Assembly (NCBI RefSeq): GCF_007677875.1
Contig: NZ_VEDO01000005.1
Location: 1-64,000 of the forward strand
Length of the DNA: 64,000 nucleotides
Direction of reading: 5' to 3'
Source of the DNA: Variovorax boronicumulans
GTDB taxonomy: Bacteria; Pseudomonadota; Gammaproteobacteria; Burkholderiales; Burkholderiaceae_C
In this document: positions 57,123 to 64,000 of the stretch, in pieces
Position numbering within the stretch: the first letter of the stretch is position 1
Layout of the letters: every line of letters begins with the position of its first letter
The notes under the pieces: generated by a model
Told to the model about the DNA's origin: nothing
Databases searched by the model: none
What the model saw: the letters and a program-made list of their open reading frames with translations, nothing else
Made by a program: the position numbers and the translations under genes

Positions 57123-57139
57123 CTGTTCCGCGCTTTTTT
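57111..57139 (+). terminator. Rho-independent terminator (attenuator) in front of thrS
   Basis: AAAAGCGCGGA (57111-57121), loop CCTGT, and TCCGCGCTTTT (57127-57137) form a perfect 11-bp stem with a run of six T ending at 57139. It lies only 40 bases before the thrS start, where a simple end-of-gene terminator would make no sense because aceA already has its own. It is therefore best read as an attenuator. Confidence 0.88.
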
Positions 57140-57178
57140 GTTGGCGCATCGTTCTTCACCCTGATGAGCATTGAACCC

Positions 57179-59086
57179 ATGATCCACATCACGCTTCCCG
57201 ACGGTTCGCAGCGCGAGTTTCCTGGCCCGGTCACGGTGGCCGAAGTCGCTGCGTCGATCGGTTCCGGCCTGGCGAAGGCGGCCCTGGCCGGCAAGATCAA
57301 CGGCAAGGTCGTCGACACGAGCCACCAGATCACGGCCGACAGCCCGCTGTCCATCGTGACGGCCAAGGATGCCGACGGCCTGGAGGTGATCCGCCATTCC
57401 ACGGCGCACCTGCTGGCCTATGCTGTCAAGGAGCTCTTCCCCGAGGCGCAGGTCACGATCGGGCCGGTCATCGAAAACGGCTTCTACTACGACTTCTCGT
57501 ACAAGCGCCCTTTCACGCCCGAGGACCTGGTGGCCATCGAGAAGAAGATGGCCGAACTGGCCGCCAGGGACGAGCCCGTGGTGCGCCGCGTGCTGCCGCG
57601 GGACGAGGCGGTCGCGTATTTCGAGGGGCTGGGCGAACACTACAAAGCCGAGATCATCGCGAGCATCCCGTCCAACGAAGACGTGTCGCTGTACCGCGAA
57701 GGCAAGTTCGAAGACCTGTGCCGCGGACCGCACGTCCCCAGCACGGGCAAGCTGCGTTTCTTCAAGCTCATGAAAGTGGCCGGCGCCTACTGGCGAGGCG
57801 ACCACCGCAACGAGATGCTGCAACGCATCTATGGCACGGCCTGGGCCACGAAGGACGAACTCCAGCAGTACCTCACGATGCTGGAGGAGGCCGAGAAGCG
57901 CGACCACCGCAAGCTGGGCCGCGAACTCGACCTCTTCCACATCGACGACCACGCCCCGGGCATGGTGTTCTGGCATCCCAAGGGCTGGACACTGTGGCAG
58001 GAGGTCGAGCAGTACATGCGCCGCGTGTACCGCGACAACGGTTACCAGGAGGTCAAAGGGCCGCAGATCCTGGACAAGGGCCTGTGGGAGAAGACGGGCC
58101 ACTGGGAAAAGTACCGCGAGAACATGTTCGTCACGGAATCGGAAAAGCGCGACTACGCGCTCAAGCCGATGAATTGCCCGGGCCACATCCTGATCTTCAA
58201 GCAGGGCATCAAGAGTTACCGCGACCTGCCGCTGCGGTACGGGGAGTTCGGCAACTGCCACCGCAACGAGCCTACGGGCGGTCTGCACGGCATCATGCGC
58301 GTGCGCGGCTTCACGCAGGACGACGGCCACATCTTTTGCACCGAGGACATGATCCAGGGCGAAGTCACGGCCTTCACGACCCTGCTGCAGAAGGTCTACA
58401 AGGACTTTGGTTTCACTGAGATTCTCTACAAGCTGTCCACGCGCCCCGAGAAACGCATCGGCAGCGAAGAGAGTTGGGACAAGGCCGAGGCCGCGCTGGC
58501 CGAGGGCCTGCGCGCTTCCGGCTGCGAATTCGAGTACCTGCCGGGCGAGGGTGCTTTCTACGGCCCCAAGATCGAATACGTGCTCAAGGACGCGCTGGGT
58601 CGCCAGTGGCAATGCGGCACGATGCAGGTTGATCCGAACCTGCCCGAGCGGCTGGACGCGGATTTCGTGGGCGAGGATGGCGCACGCCACCGGCCCATCA
58701 TGCTGCACCGGGCCATCGTCGGCAGCCTGGAGCGCTTCATCGGCATCCTGATCGAGCAGCACGCCGGCGCGCTGCCTGCGTGGCTCGCGCCAAAGCAGGT
58801 TTCCGTCCTCAATATCACGGACGGACAAGCCGATTACGCGCGGACTGTTGCCAAAACGCTGCTGGATCAAGGGTTTAGGGTGGAGCTTGATCTGCGCAAC
58901 GAGAAGATTACCCGTAAAATACGGGAGCATTCGATGCAAAAGCTTCCTTACATCCTTGTCGTGGGTGACAAAGAAAGGGAAGCCGGTGCCGTCGCAGTGC
59001 GTGCCCGAGGCAATCTGGACCTCGGTGTGATGCCGCTACAGGACTTCCGAGCGAAGCTTGCCGCCGACATCGCTTCCAAGGCGTGA
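57179..59086 (+). CDS. thrS: Threonyl-tRNA synthetase
   Basis: ThrS (635 residues) charges tRNA-Thr. The N-terminal TGS domain starts [10 protein letters not shown]. The editing domain has [15 protein letters not shown] (HxxxH) and the Cys/His pair in [11 protein letters not shown]. The class II core has [11 protein letters not shown] (zinc Cys), [20 protein letters not shown] split here as FGNCHRNEP and [12 protein letters not shown], and [14 protein letters not shown]; the anticodon domain follows. ATG 57179 matches the usual N-terminus; ATG 57164, five codons earlier, is also possible. Confidence 0.96.
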   Translation: MIHITLPDGSQREFPGPVTVAEVAASIGSGLAKAALAGKINGKVVDTSHQITADSPLSIVTAKDADGLEVIRHSTAHLLAYAVKELFPEAQVTIGPVIENGFYYDFSYKRPFTPEDLVAIEKKMAELAARDEPVVRRVLPRDEAVAYFEGLGEHYKAEIIASIPSNEDVSLYREGKFEDLCRGPHVPSTGKLRFFKLMKVAGAYWRGDHRNEMLQRIYGTAWATKDELQQYLTMLEEAEKRDHRKLGRELDLFHIDDHAPGMVFWHPKGWTLWQEVEQYMRRVYRDNGYQEVKGPQILDKGLWEKTGHWEKYRENMFVTESEKRDYALKPMNCPGHILIFKQGIKSYRDLPLRYGEFGNCHRNEPTGGLHGIMRVRGFTQDDGHIFCTEDMIQGEVTAFTTLLQKVYKDFGFTEILYKLSTRPEKRIGSEESWDKAEAALAEGLRASGCEFEYLPGEGAFYGPKIEYVLKDALGRQWQCGTMQVDPNLPERLDADFVGEDGARHRPIMLHRAIVGSLERFIGILIEQHAGALPAWLAPKQVSVLNITDGQADYARTVAKTLLDQGFRVELDLRNEKITRKIREHSMQKLPYILVVGDKEREAGAVAVRARGNLDLGVMPLQDFRAKLAADIASKA

Positions 59087-59144
59087 ACCCGGGGTCAGGC
59101 AAGGCCCTTTGTTCGGTTTTGGCCGCATGCACACGACGGCTGTT

Positions 59145-59161
59145 GCTATTTTAAACATAGC
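59145..59161. repeat. Short inverted repeat in front of infC
   Basis: GCTAT (59145-59149) and ATAGC (59157-59161) flank seven AT-rich bases in the 98-base gap between thrS and infC. Similar GCTAT/ATAGC hairpins are frequent between genes in Comamonadaceae, from memory. It may influence infC mRNA folding or be a dispersed repeat; nothing more can be said. Confidence 0.35.
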
Positions 59162-59184
59162 GTTTGATGTTGAAGGATTGAGCC

Positions 59185-59781
59185 ATCGCTACTGATTTTC
59201 GTGACCGTCGTCACCGCGAAGAACGCAAGCACCGCCTGAACCGGGAAATCATGGCCCCGGAGGTGCGTCTGTCCGGACCCGAGAACGAGCCCCTGGGCAT
59301 CGTGAGTCTGGCCGAGGCCTTGCGCATGGCGGGCGAGCTGGACGTGGACCTCGTCGAGGTCGTCGCCGCGGCGAACCCGCCCGTCTGCCGGTTGATGGAC
59401 TACGGCAAGTTCAAATACCAAGAGCAGAAGAAGGCGGCCGACGCGAAAGCCAAGCAGACGGTCATCGAGATCAAGGAAGTCAAGTTCCGTCCGGGTACGG
59501 ACGACGGCGACTACAACATCAAGATGCGCAACATCCGGCGCTTTCTGGCCGATGGCGACAAATGCAAGATCACGCTGCGCTTCCGCGGCCGCGAGATCAC
59601 GCACCAGGAGTTGGGCATGGCGCTGTTGCAGCGCATCCGCAACGACCTGGCCGACAGCATCATCGTCGAGCAGTTTCCGAAGCTGGAAGGCCGCCAGATG
59701 ATCATGATGATCGCGCCGGCGCGCAAGAAGCCGGCTGCGGCCAAGCCTGCCGCGGAAGCCGCGCCCAGCGCAGCCTCCTGA
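59185..59781 (+). CDS. infC: Translation initiation factor IF-3, starting at AUC
   Basis: IF-3 (198 residues) checks start-codon pairing on the 30S subunit. The N-terminal domain runs through [19 protein letters not shown] and [16 protein letters not shown]; the C-terminal domain begins near [19 protein letters not shown]; it ends in a Lys/Ala-rich tail. The first in-frame ATG (59251) would remove 22 residues, including the conserved [16 protein letters not shown]. The frame is closed by a stop at 59179-59181. The only start that keeps this part is ATC 59185, with AAGGA at 59173-59177. Rare start codons are the known basis of infC self-control. Confidence 0.9.
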   Translation: MATDFRDRRHREERKHRLNREIMAPEVRLSGPENEPLGIVSLAEALRMAGELDVDLVEVVAAANPPVCRLMDYGKFKYQEQKKAADAKAKQTVIEIKEVKFRPGTDDGDYNIKMRNIRRFLADGDKCKITLRFRGREITHQELGMALLQRIRNDLADSIIVEQFPKLEGRQMIMMIAPARKKPAAAKPAAEAAPSAAS

Positions 59782-59933
59782 GGCAGAACGAAGAATTCAT
59801 TGCCGGCGGGTTGGTCGCCTGCCGGCGCTGAACGCGAGGGCCACAAGGCCTTCGCACCAAAAGTGGCTCGGGGCCAACAAGTCCGGGATCGGTTTCCGGC
59901 GCCTCACGAGCACAACCAAGAAGGAGCAGTCAC

Positions 59934-60137
59934 ATGCCCAAAATGAAGACCAAGAGCGCGGCGAAGAAACGCTTCCGCGTTCGTCCCGGTGGCACCGTCA
60001 AGCGCGGTCAAGCCTTCAAGCGTCACATCCTGACCAAGAAGACCACCAAGAACAAGCGCCAACTGCGTGGTGCTGTGTCTGTGCACGAGACCAACATGGC
60101 CTCGATGGCGCAGATGCTGCCCGGCCGCGGCATCTGA
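59934..60137 (+). CDS. rpmI: 50S ribosomal protein L35
   Basis: L35 (67 residues) has the typical start [15 protein letters not shown] and [22 protein letters not shown] at 59921-59926 gives a good ribosome-binding site. It follows infC after 152 bases of GC-rich leader that contain several short inverted repeats; in other bacteria the infC-rpmI region folds into the L20 repressor site, but I could not identify that fold here. Confidence 0.97.
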   Translation: MPKMKTKSAAKKRFRVRPGGTVKRGQAFKRHILTKKTTKNKRQLRGAVSVHETNMASMAQMLPGRGI

Positions 60138-60164
60138 TTCTCAAGACGAACAAGGAGTAATTCA

Positions 60165-60524
60165 ATGCCTCGCGTCAAACGTGGTGTCACCGCACGTGCA
60201 CGTCACAAGAAAGTTCTGAACCTCGCCAAGGGTTTCCGCGGCCGCCGCGGCAACGTCTTCCGCATCGCCAAGCAGGCGGTGATGAAGGCGGGCCAATACG
60301 CCTACCGTGACCGTCGCACCCGCAAGCGCGTGTTCCGTCAGCTGTGGATCGCGCGTATCAACGCCGCTGCACGTGAACTGGGCCTGACCTACAGCCAGTT
60401 CGCCAACGGCCTGAAGAAGGCGTCGATCGAGATCGACCGCAAGGTGCTGGCCGACATCGCCGTGCACGACAAGGCCGCTTTTGCCGGCATCGTCGAGCAG
60501 GTCAAGGCCAAGCTGGCGGCCTGA
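60165..60524 (+). CDS. rplT: 50S ribosomal protein L20
   Basis: L20 (119 residues) is an early assembly protein of the large subunit that binds 23S rRNA and represses its own operon in several bacteria. It starts [20 protein letters not shown] and contains [26 protein letters not shown] lies at 60152-60157. It follows rpmI after 27 bases. Confidence 0.97.
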   Translation: MPRVKRGVTARARHKKVLNLAKGFRGRRGNVFRIAKQAVMKAGQYAYRDRRTRKRVFRQLWIARINAAARELGLTYSQFANGLKKASIEIDRKVLADIAVHDKAAFAGIVEQVKAKLAA

Positions 60525-60585
60525 GTGCCACGCGGGTGAGACGGCCTTCGGGCCCGGCTTCATCCACCATTGCTCAGGACCTCAG

Positions 60586-60621
60586 GGGCCGGGATTTCCT
60601 GCAGGAGTCTCGGCCCTTTTT
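60586..60621 (+). terminator. Terminator-like hairpin between rplT and pheS
   Basis: GGGCCGGGA (60586-60594) pairs with TCTCGGCCC (60608-60616), nine pairs with one G-U, and five T follow (60617-60621). The loop holds a small palindrome TCCTGCAGGA. It lies 19 bases before the pheS start. In E. coli the same gap holds the pheST attenuator with a Phe-rich leader peptide; no Phe-rich open frame with a usable start was found here, so it may be a partial terminator that lowers pheST expression. Confidence 0.65.
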
Positions 60622-60639
60622 CATTTGCCAAGAATTCCC

Positions 60640-61716
60640 ATGAACGATTTGGACGCCATCGTCGCGCAGGCGCGCGAGGACTTCACCGCCGCCACCACGC
60701 CGGCCGACCTGGAGAACGCCAAGGCGCGCTTCCTGGGCAAGTCCGGTCGCCTGACCGAGCTCATGAAGGGCATGGGCGCGCTCAGCGTGGACGAGAAGAA
60801 GACGCGCGGCGCTGCGATCAATCAGGCCAAGCAGGCGATCGAAGCGGCACTGAATGCCGCACGCCAGGGCCTCGCCGATGCCGAACTGGCCCTGCAGCTG
60901 AAGGCCGAGGCGCTGGACGTGTCGCTACCCGGCCGCCAGCGCGGTGCCGGTGGGCTGCATCCGGTCTCGCGCACGCTGGAGCGCATCGAGGCCATCTTCG
61001 CGAGCATGGGTTTCGACGTCGCCGACGGCCCCGAGATCGAGAGCGACTGGCACAGCTTCACCTCGCTGAACAACCCGCCCAACCATCCGGCGCGTTCGAT
61101 GCAGGACACGTTCTACGTCGACATCCAGGGCGAGGACGGCATCCCTTACAACCTGCGGCCGCACACGAGCCCGATGCAGGTGCGCTATGCCCACCAGCAC
61201 ATCCGCAAGCATGCCGCCGCCTTCGAAGCCGCCGCGGCCGATCCCACGGGCCAGACCCGGGCGCCCGAGATCCGCGTGATCGCGCCGGGCCGCACCTACC
61301 GTGTGGACAGCGATGCCACGCACTCGCCCATGTTCCACCAGTGCGAAGGCCTGTGGCTGGGCGAGAACGTGAGCTTCAAGGACTTGAAGGTCGTGTTCAC
61401 GGACTTCTGCCGGACCTTCTTCGAAAGCGACGACCTCGTGTTGCGATTTCGCCCGAGCTTCTTCCCGTTCACCGAGCCCAGCGCCGAGATCGACATCCAG
61501 TTCCAGAGCGGTCCGCTGGCCGGCCGCTGGCTGGAAGTCGCGGGCTCCGGCCAGGTGCATCCGAACGTGGTGCGCAACATGGGGCTGGACCCCGAGCGCT
61601 ACATCGGCTTTGCCTTCGGCATGGGCCCGGACCGGCTGACCATGCTGCGCTACGGCGTGAACGACCTGCGGCTGTTCTTCGACGGCGACCTGCGCTTCCT
61701 GTCGCAGTTCCAGTGA
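60640..61716 (+). CDS. pheS: Phenylalanyl-tRNA synthetase alpha subunit
   Basis: PheS (358 residues) carries the catalytic core of the alpha2-beta2 enzyme. It has an N-terminal coiled coil (about 1-90), then class II motifs: [20 protein letters not shown] (motif 1 region), [16 protein letters not shown] (motif 2/Phe pocket) and [18 protein letters not shown] (motif 3). The Phe-binding pocket [10 protein letters not shown] is normal. ATG 60640 is the first that begins a typical PheS N-terminus. Confidence 0.96.
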   Translation: MNDLDAIVAQAREDFTAATTPADLENAKARFLGKSGRLTELMKGMGALSVDEKKTRGAAINQAKQAIEAALNAARQGLADAELALQLKAEALDVSLPGRQRGAGGLHPVSRTLERIEAIFASMGFDVADGPEIESDWHSFTSLNNPPNHPARSMQDTFYVDIQGEDGIPYNLRPHTSPMQVRYAHQHIRKHAAAFEAAAADPTGQTRAPEIRVIAPGRTYRVDSDATHSPMFHQCEGLWLGENVSFKDLKVVFTDFCRTFFESDDLVLRFRPSFFPFTEPSAEIDIQFQSGPLAGRWLEVAGSGQVHPNVVRNMGLDPERYIGFAFGMGPDRLTMLRYGVNDLRLFFDGDLRFLSQFQ

Positions 61717-61748
61717 TCCCGCCGCTTTCCGAATAGACGAGAACAACG

Positions 61749-64000
61749 ATGCAATTCCCAGAGTCTTGGCTGCGTGCCTTCTGCAACCCGCCGATCGGCA
61801 GCGCCGAACTGGCCGACACCCTGACGATGGGCGGCCTGGAGGTCGAGGAGCGCCGTCCCGTCGCGCCGCCGTTCAGCAAGATCGTCGTGGGTGAGATCAA
61901 GGAAGCCGTCCAGCATCCGAACGCAGACCGTCTGCGCGTGTGTCAGGTCGATGTCGGCCAGCCGGAGCTGCTCAACATCGTGTGCGGCGCGCCGAATGCG
62001 CGCGTCGGCATCAAGGTGCCCTGCGCGTTGGTCGGTGCCGAACTGCCGCTCGGCGAGGACGGCCAGCCCTTCCGCATCAAGCTCGGCAAGCTGCGCGGCG
62101 TCGAGAGCCAGGGCATGCTGTGCTCGGCGCGCGAGCTCAAGCTCAGCGAAGACCATGGCGGCCTGCTCGAGCTGGCCGCCGACGCGCCCTTGGGCCAGGA
62201 CATCCGCGTGCACCTGGGTCTGGACGACATGCTGCTTACGCTCAAGCTCACGCCCAACCTGGGGCACGGCTTGTCGGTGTACGGGGTGGCGCGCGAACTG
62301 TCGGCCTTGACCGGCAGCCCGCTCCTCGCGACCGAACCTGTGCCCGTCGCGCCGCGCATCGATGACCGCCTGCCGGTGCGGGTCGAAGCGCCCGAGCTGT
62401 GCGGCCGTTTTTCCGGCCGCGTCGTGCGCGGCGTCAACACACGTGCCACCACGCCGGCCTGGATGGTCGAGCGCCTGGCGCGCTGCGGCCAGCGCAGCGT
62501 GTCGCCGCTCGTGGACATCTCCAACTACGTGATGTTCGAGGCCGGCCAGCCCTCGCACATCTTCGACCTGGACAAGATCCACGGCGGCCTCGTGGTGCGC
62601 TGGGGCCGCGAGGGCGAGCAGCTCAAGCTGCTCAACGGCAACACCGTGGCGCTGGACGCCAAGGTCGGCGTGATCGCCGATGCGCAGACCGTCGAGTCGC
62701 TGGCCGGCATCATGGGCGGCGACGCTACGGCCGTTTCCGACGACACGCGCAACATCTACATTGAGGCTGCCTTCTGGTGGCCCGAGGCGATCCAGGGCCG
62801 CTCGCGCCGTTTCAATTTCTCTACCGATGCAGGCCACCGCTTCGAGCGGGGCGTGGACCCGAGCCGTACCGTGCAGACCATCGAGCGGATCACGCAGCTG
62901 GTCCTGGAGATTTGCGGCGGCGAAGCTGGCCCCATGGACGACCAAACGCTGCAGTTGCCTGCGCAACACCCCGTGCAGCTGCGCGTGGCGCGCGCCGCGC
63001 GCGTGATCGGCATGCCACTGACCCAGGCCGAGTGCGCCGATGCGCTGCGTCGCCTGGCGCTCCCGGTGGAAGAGGGCGAGGGTGTGTTGACCGTGACGCC
63101 GCCGCCGCACCGCTTCGATCTGCAGATCGAGGAAGACCTCATCGAAGAGGTCGCACGCCTGGTCGGTTACGAGCGCTTGCCGACCACGGCGCCACTGGCG
63201 CCCATCACGGCGCGCGTGCTGCCCGAATCGCGCAGCAGCCGTTTCGCCGTGCGCCGGCGCGTGGCCGCGCTGGGCTACCAGGAAACCATCAACTTCAGCT
63301 TCGTGCAGAGCGCCTGGGAGCGCGACCTGCATGGCAACGCCCATCCGATCGCGCTGCTCAATCCGATTGCCAGCCCCATGAGCGTGATGCGCTCCTCGCT
63401 GATTGGTTCACTGCTGCAGGTGCTGAAGTTCAACCTGGATCGCCGTGCCAACCGCGTGCGCGTCTTCGAGCTCGGCCGTGTGTTCCTGCGCGATGCGGCG
63501 GTGGTCACCACAGACACGACGGTGCAGGGCATCCATCAGCCCATGCGCGTGGCGGGTCTGGCCTTCGGCGACGCCGAAGCCCTGGACTGGTCGCGCAAAG
63601 GCCAACGGGTCGATTTCTACGACGTCAAAGGCGATGTGGAAGCCTTGCTGGCCCCGCGGCGTGTGGTGTTCGAGGCGACGGAGCATCCGGCGCTGCATCC
63701 AGGCCGGGCCGCGCGCGTGCTGCTGGACGGCCGCGTGGTCGGTGTGGTCGGCGAGCTGCACCCGCGCTGGCGCCAGTCCTGGGAGCTGCCCCACGCGCCC
63801 GTGCTCTTCGAGCTGGAGCTCGATGCCGTGCAGGCGCAGCGGGTGCCTGTGGCGCAACCGGTGCCGCGGTTCCAGGATGTGGAGCGTGACATCGCTGTGG
63901 TGGTCAAGGAGTCGGTCACCCACAGTGCGGTGATGGCTGCGATCCGGTCTGCTGACGCGGGCGGTGTGCTGCGGCGCGCCGAGCTGTTCGACGTCTACCG
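61749..64000 (+). CDS. pheT: Phenylalanyl-tRNA synthetase beta subunit, 3' end outside the window
   Basis: The frame is open from ATG 61749 to the window edge (750 codons), so the stop lies beyond; full PheT is about 800 residues, leaving roughly 50-60 missing. It contains the EMAP-like tRNA-binding domain ([28 protein letters not shown]), the B3/B4 editing region ([34 protein letters not shown]), B5 ([25 protein letters not shown]) and the start of the anticodon-binding domain ([13 protein letters not shown]). It follows pheS after 32 bases. Confidence 0.96.
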   Translation, partial: MQFPESWLRAFCNPPIGSAELADTLTMGGLEVEERRPVAPPFSKIVVGEIKEAVQHPNADRLRVCQVDVGQPELLNIVCGAPNARVGIKVPCALVGAELPLGEDGQPFRIKLGKLRGVESQGMLCSARELKLSEDHGGLLELAADAPLGQDIRVHLGLDDMLLTLKLTPNLGHGLSVYGVARELSALTGSPLLATEPVPVAPRIDDRLPVRVEAPELCGRFSGRVVRGVNTRATTPAWMVERLARCGQRSVSPLVDISNYVMFEAGQPSHIFDLDKIHGGLVVRWGREGEQLKLLNGNTVALDAKVGVIADAQTVESLAGIMGGDATAVSDDTRNIYIEAAFWWPEAIQGRSRRFNFSTDAGHRFERGVDPSRTVQTIERITQLVLEICGGEAGPMDDQTLQLPAQHPVQLRVARAARVIGMPLTQAECADALRRLALPVEEGEGVLTVTPPPHRFDLQIEEDLIEEVARLVGYERLPTTAPLAPITARVLPESRSSRFAVRRRVAALGYQETINFSFVQSAWERDLHGNAHPIALLNPIASPMSVMRSSLIGSLLQVLKFNLDRRANRVRVFELGRVFLRDAAVVTTDTTVQGIHQPMRVAGLAFGDAEALDWSRKGQRVDFYDVKGDVEALLAPRRVVFEATEHPALHPGRAARVLLDGRVVGVVGELHPRWRQSWELPHAPVLFELELDAVQAQRVPVAQPVPRFQDVERDIAVVVKESVTHSAVMAAIRSADAGGVLRRAELFDVY

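Noticed and set aside
59782-59933. L20-binding pseudoknot leader before rpmI
   Set aside because: The gap has several short inverted repeats, but I could not find a fold matching the known L20 operator by eye; not annotated.
60525-60600. Phe-rich leader peptide for pheST attenuation
   Set aside because: Phe codons occur (near 60547 and 60559) but no ATG, GTG or TTG start with a ribosome-binding site opens that frame without running through rplT.

Overview
The window is a 64 kb piece of a high-GC betaproteobacterial chromosome, most likely from the Comamonadaceae (Acidovorax, Variovorax or Hydrogenophaga relatives). This placement is inference. It rests on the gene content: two Bug-type tricarboxylate-transporter binding proteins, a HutF/HutG histidine pathway, an H1-like lysine/alanine-rich SWIB protein and the order thrS-infC-rpmI-rplT-pheS-pheT. 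No rRNA, tRNA, CRISPR array, insertion sequence or prophage was recognised.

Layout. (1) 164-7318, + strand: a histidine-utilisation operon (amino-acid ABC permease, HutD, HutI, HutF, HutG) with a GlcD-type flavin dehydrogenase and a HisC-type aminotransferase at its end; then an outer-membrane channel-like protein (7595-8686). (2) 8691-12986, - strand: an AfuA/FbpA-type ABC importer. (3) 13461-26439, + strand: alpha-glucan and trehalose operon glgB-glgE-treS/pep2-(MscS-like channel)-treZ-treY, followed on the - strand by a diguanylate cyclase and an operon clsB-(UPF0104 flippase-like protein)-otsB-otsA. Together these encode three trehalose routes (OtsAB, TreYZ, TreS) and the GlgE glucan route. 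(4) 33194-34809: a hipBA toxin-antitoxin pair. (5) 34811-40193: class V aminotransferase/LysR, an orphan glutamate-type binding protein, and an AraC/MFS pair. (6) 40288-41035, - strand: type II lumazine synthase behind a clear FMN riboswitch. (7) 41100-42611, - strand: PHB depolymerase-like esterase and a ribbon-helix-helix regulator with a perfect inverted repeat at its start. (8) 42673-50436, - strand: an eight-gene catabolic operon (two Bug proteins, Gfo/Idh/MocA dehydrogenase, DUF993 aldolase-like protein, SDR, 3-hydroxyisobutyrate-dehydrogenase-like enzyme, TIM-barrel isomerase, EamA exporter), with its TetR regulator and a divergent ThDP enzyme. The substrate is not known. (9) 53032-56914: SWIB/H1-like protein, Lrp/AsnC regulator, EamA transporter and isocitrate lyase. 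(10) 57021-64000, + strand: the translation operon, ending inside pheT.

Regulation gives the most interesting signals. Upstream of thrS there is a 16-codon leader peptide with five Thr codons (all four codon types), followed by a perfect 11-bp terminator hairpin and an 8-bp alternative stem that excludes it. This is the layout of a ribosome-mediated attenuator sensing threonyl-tRNA. infC appears to start at AUC. A 16-bp palindrome in front of the catabolic operon has a partial copy in front of the TetR gene. Two near-identical 14-bp palindromes, 30 bp apart, precede isocitrate lyase.

Coordinates were taken by reading the sequence by hand. Functions come from recognised motifs and remembered family resemblance, not from database searches.
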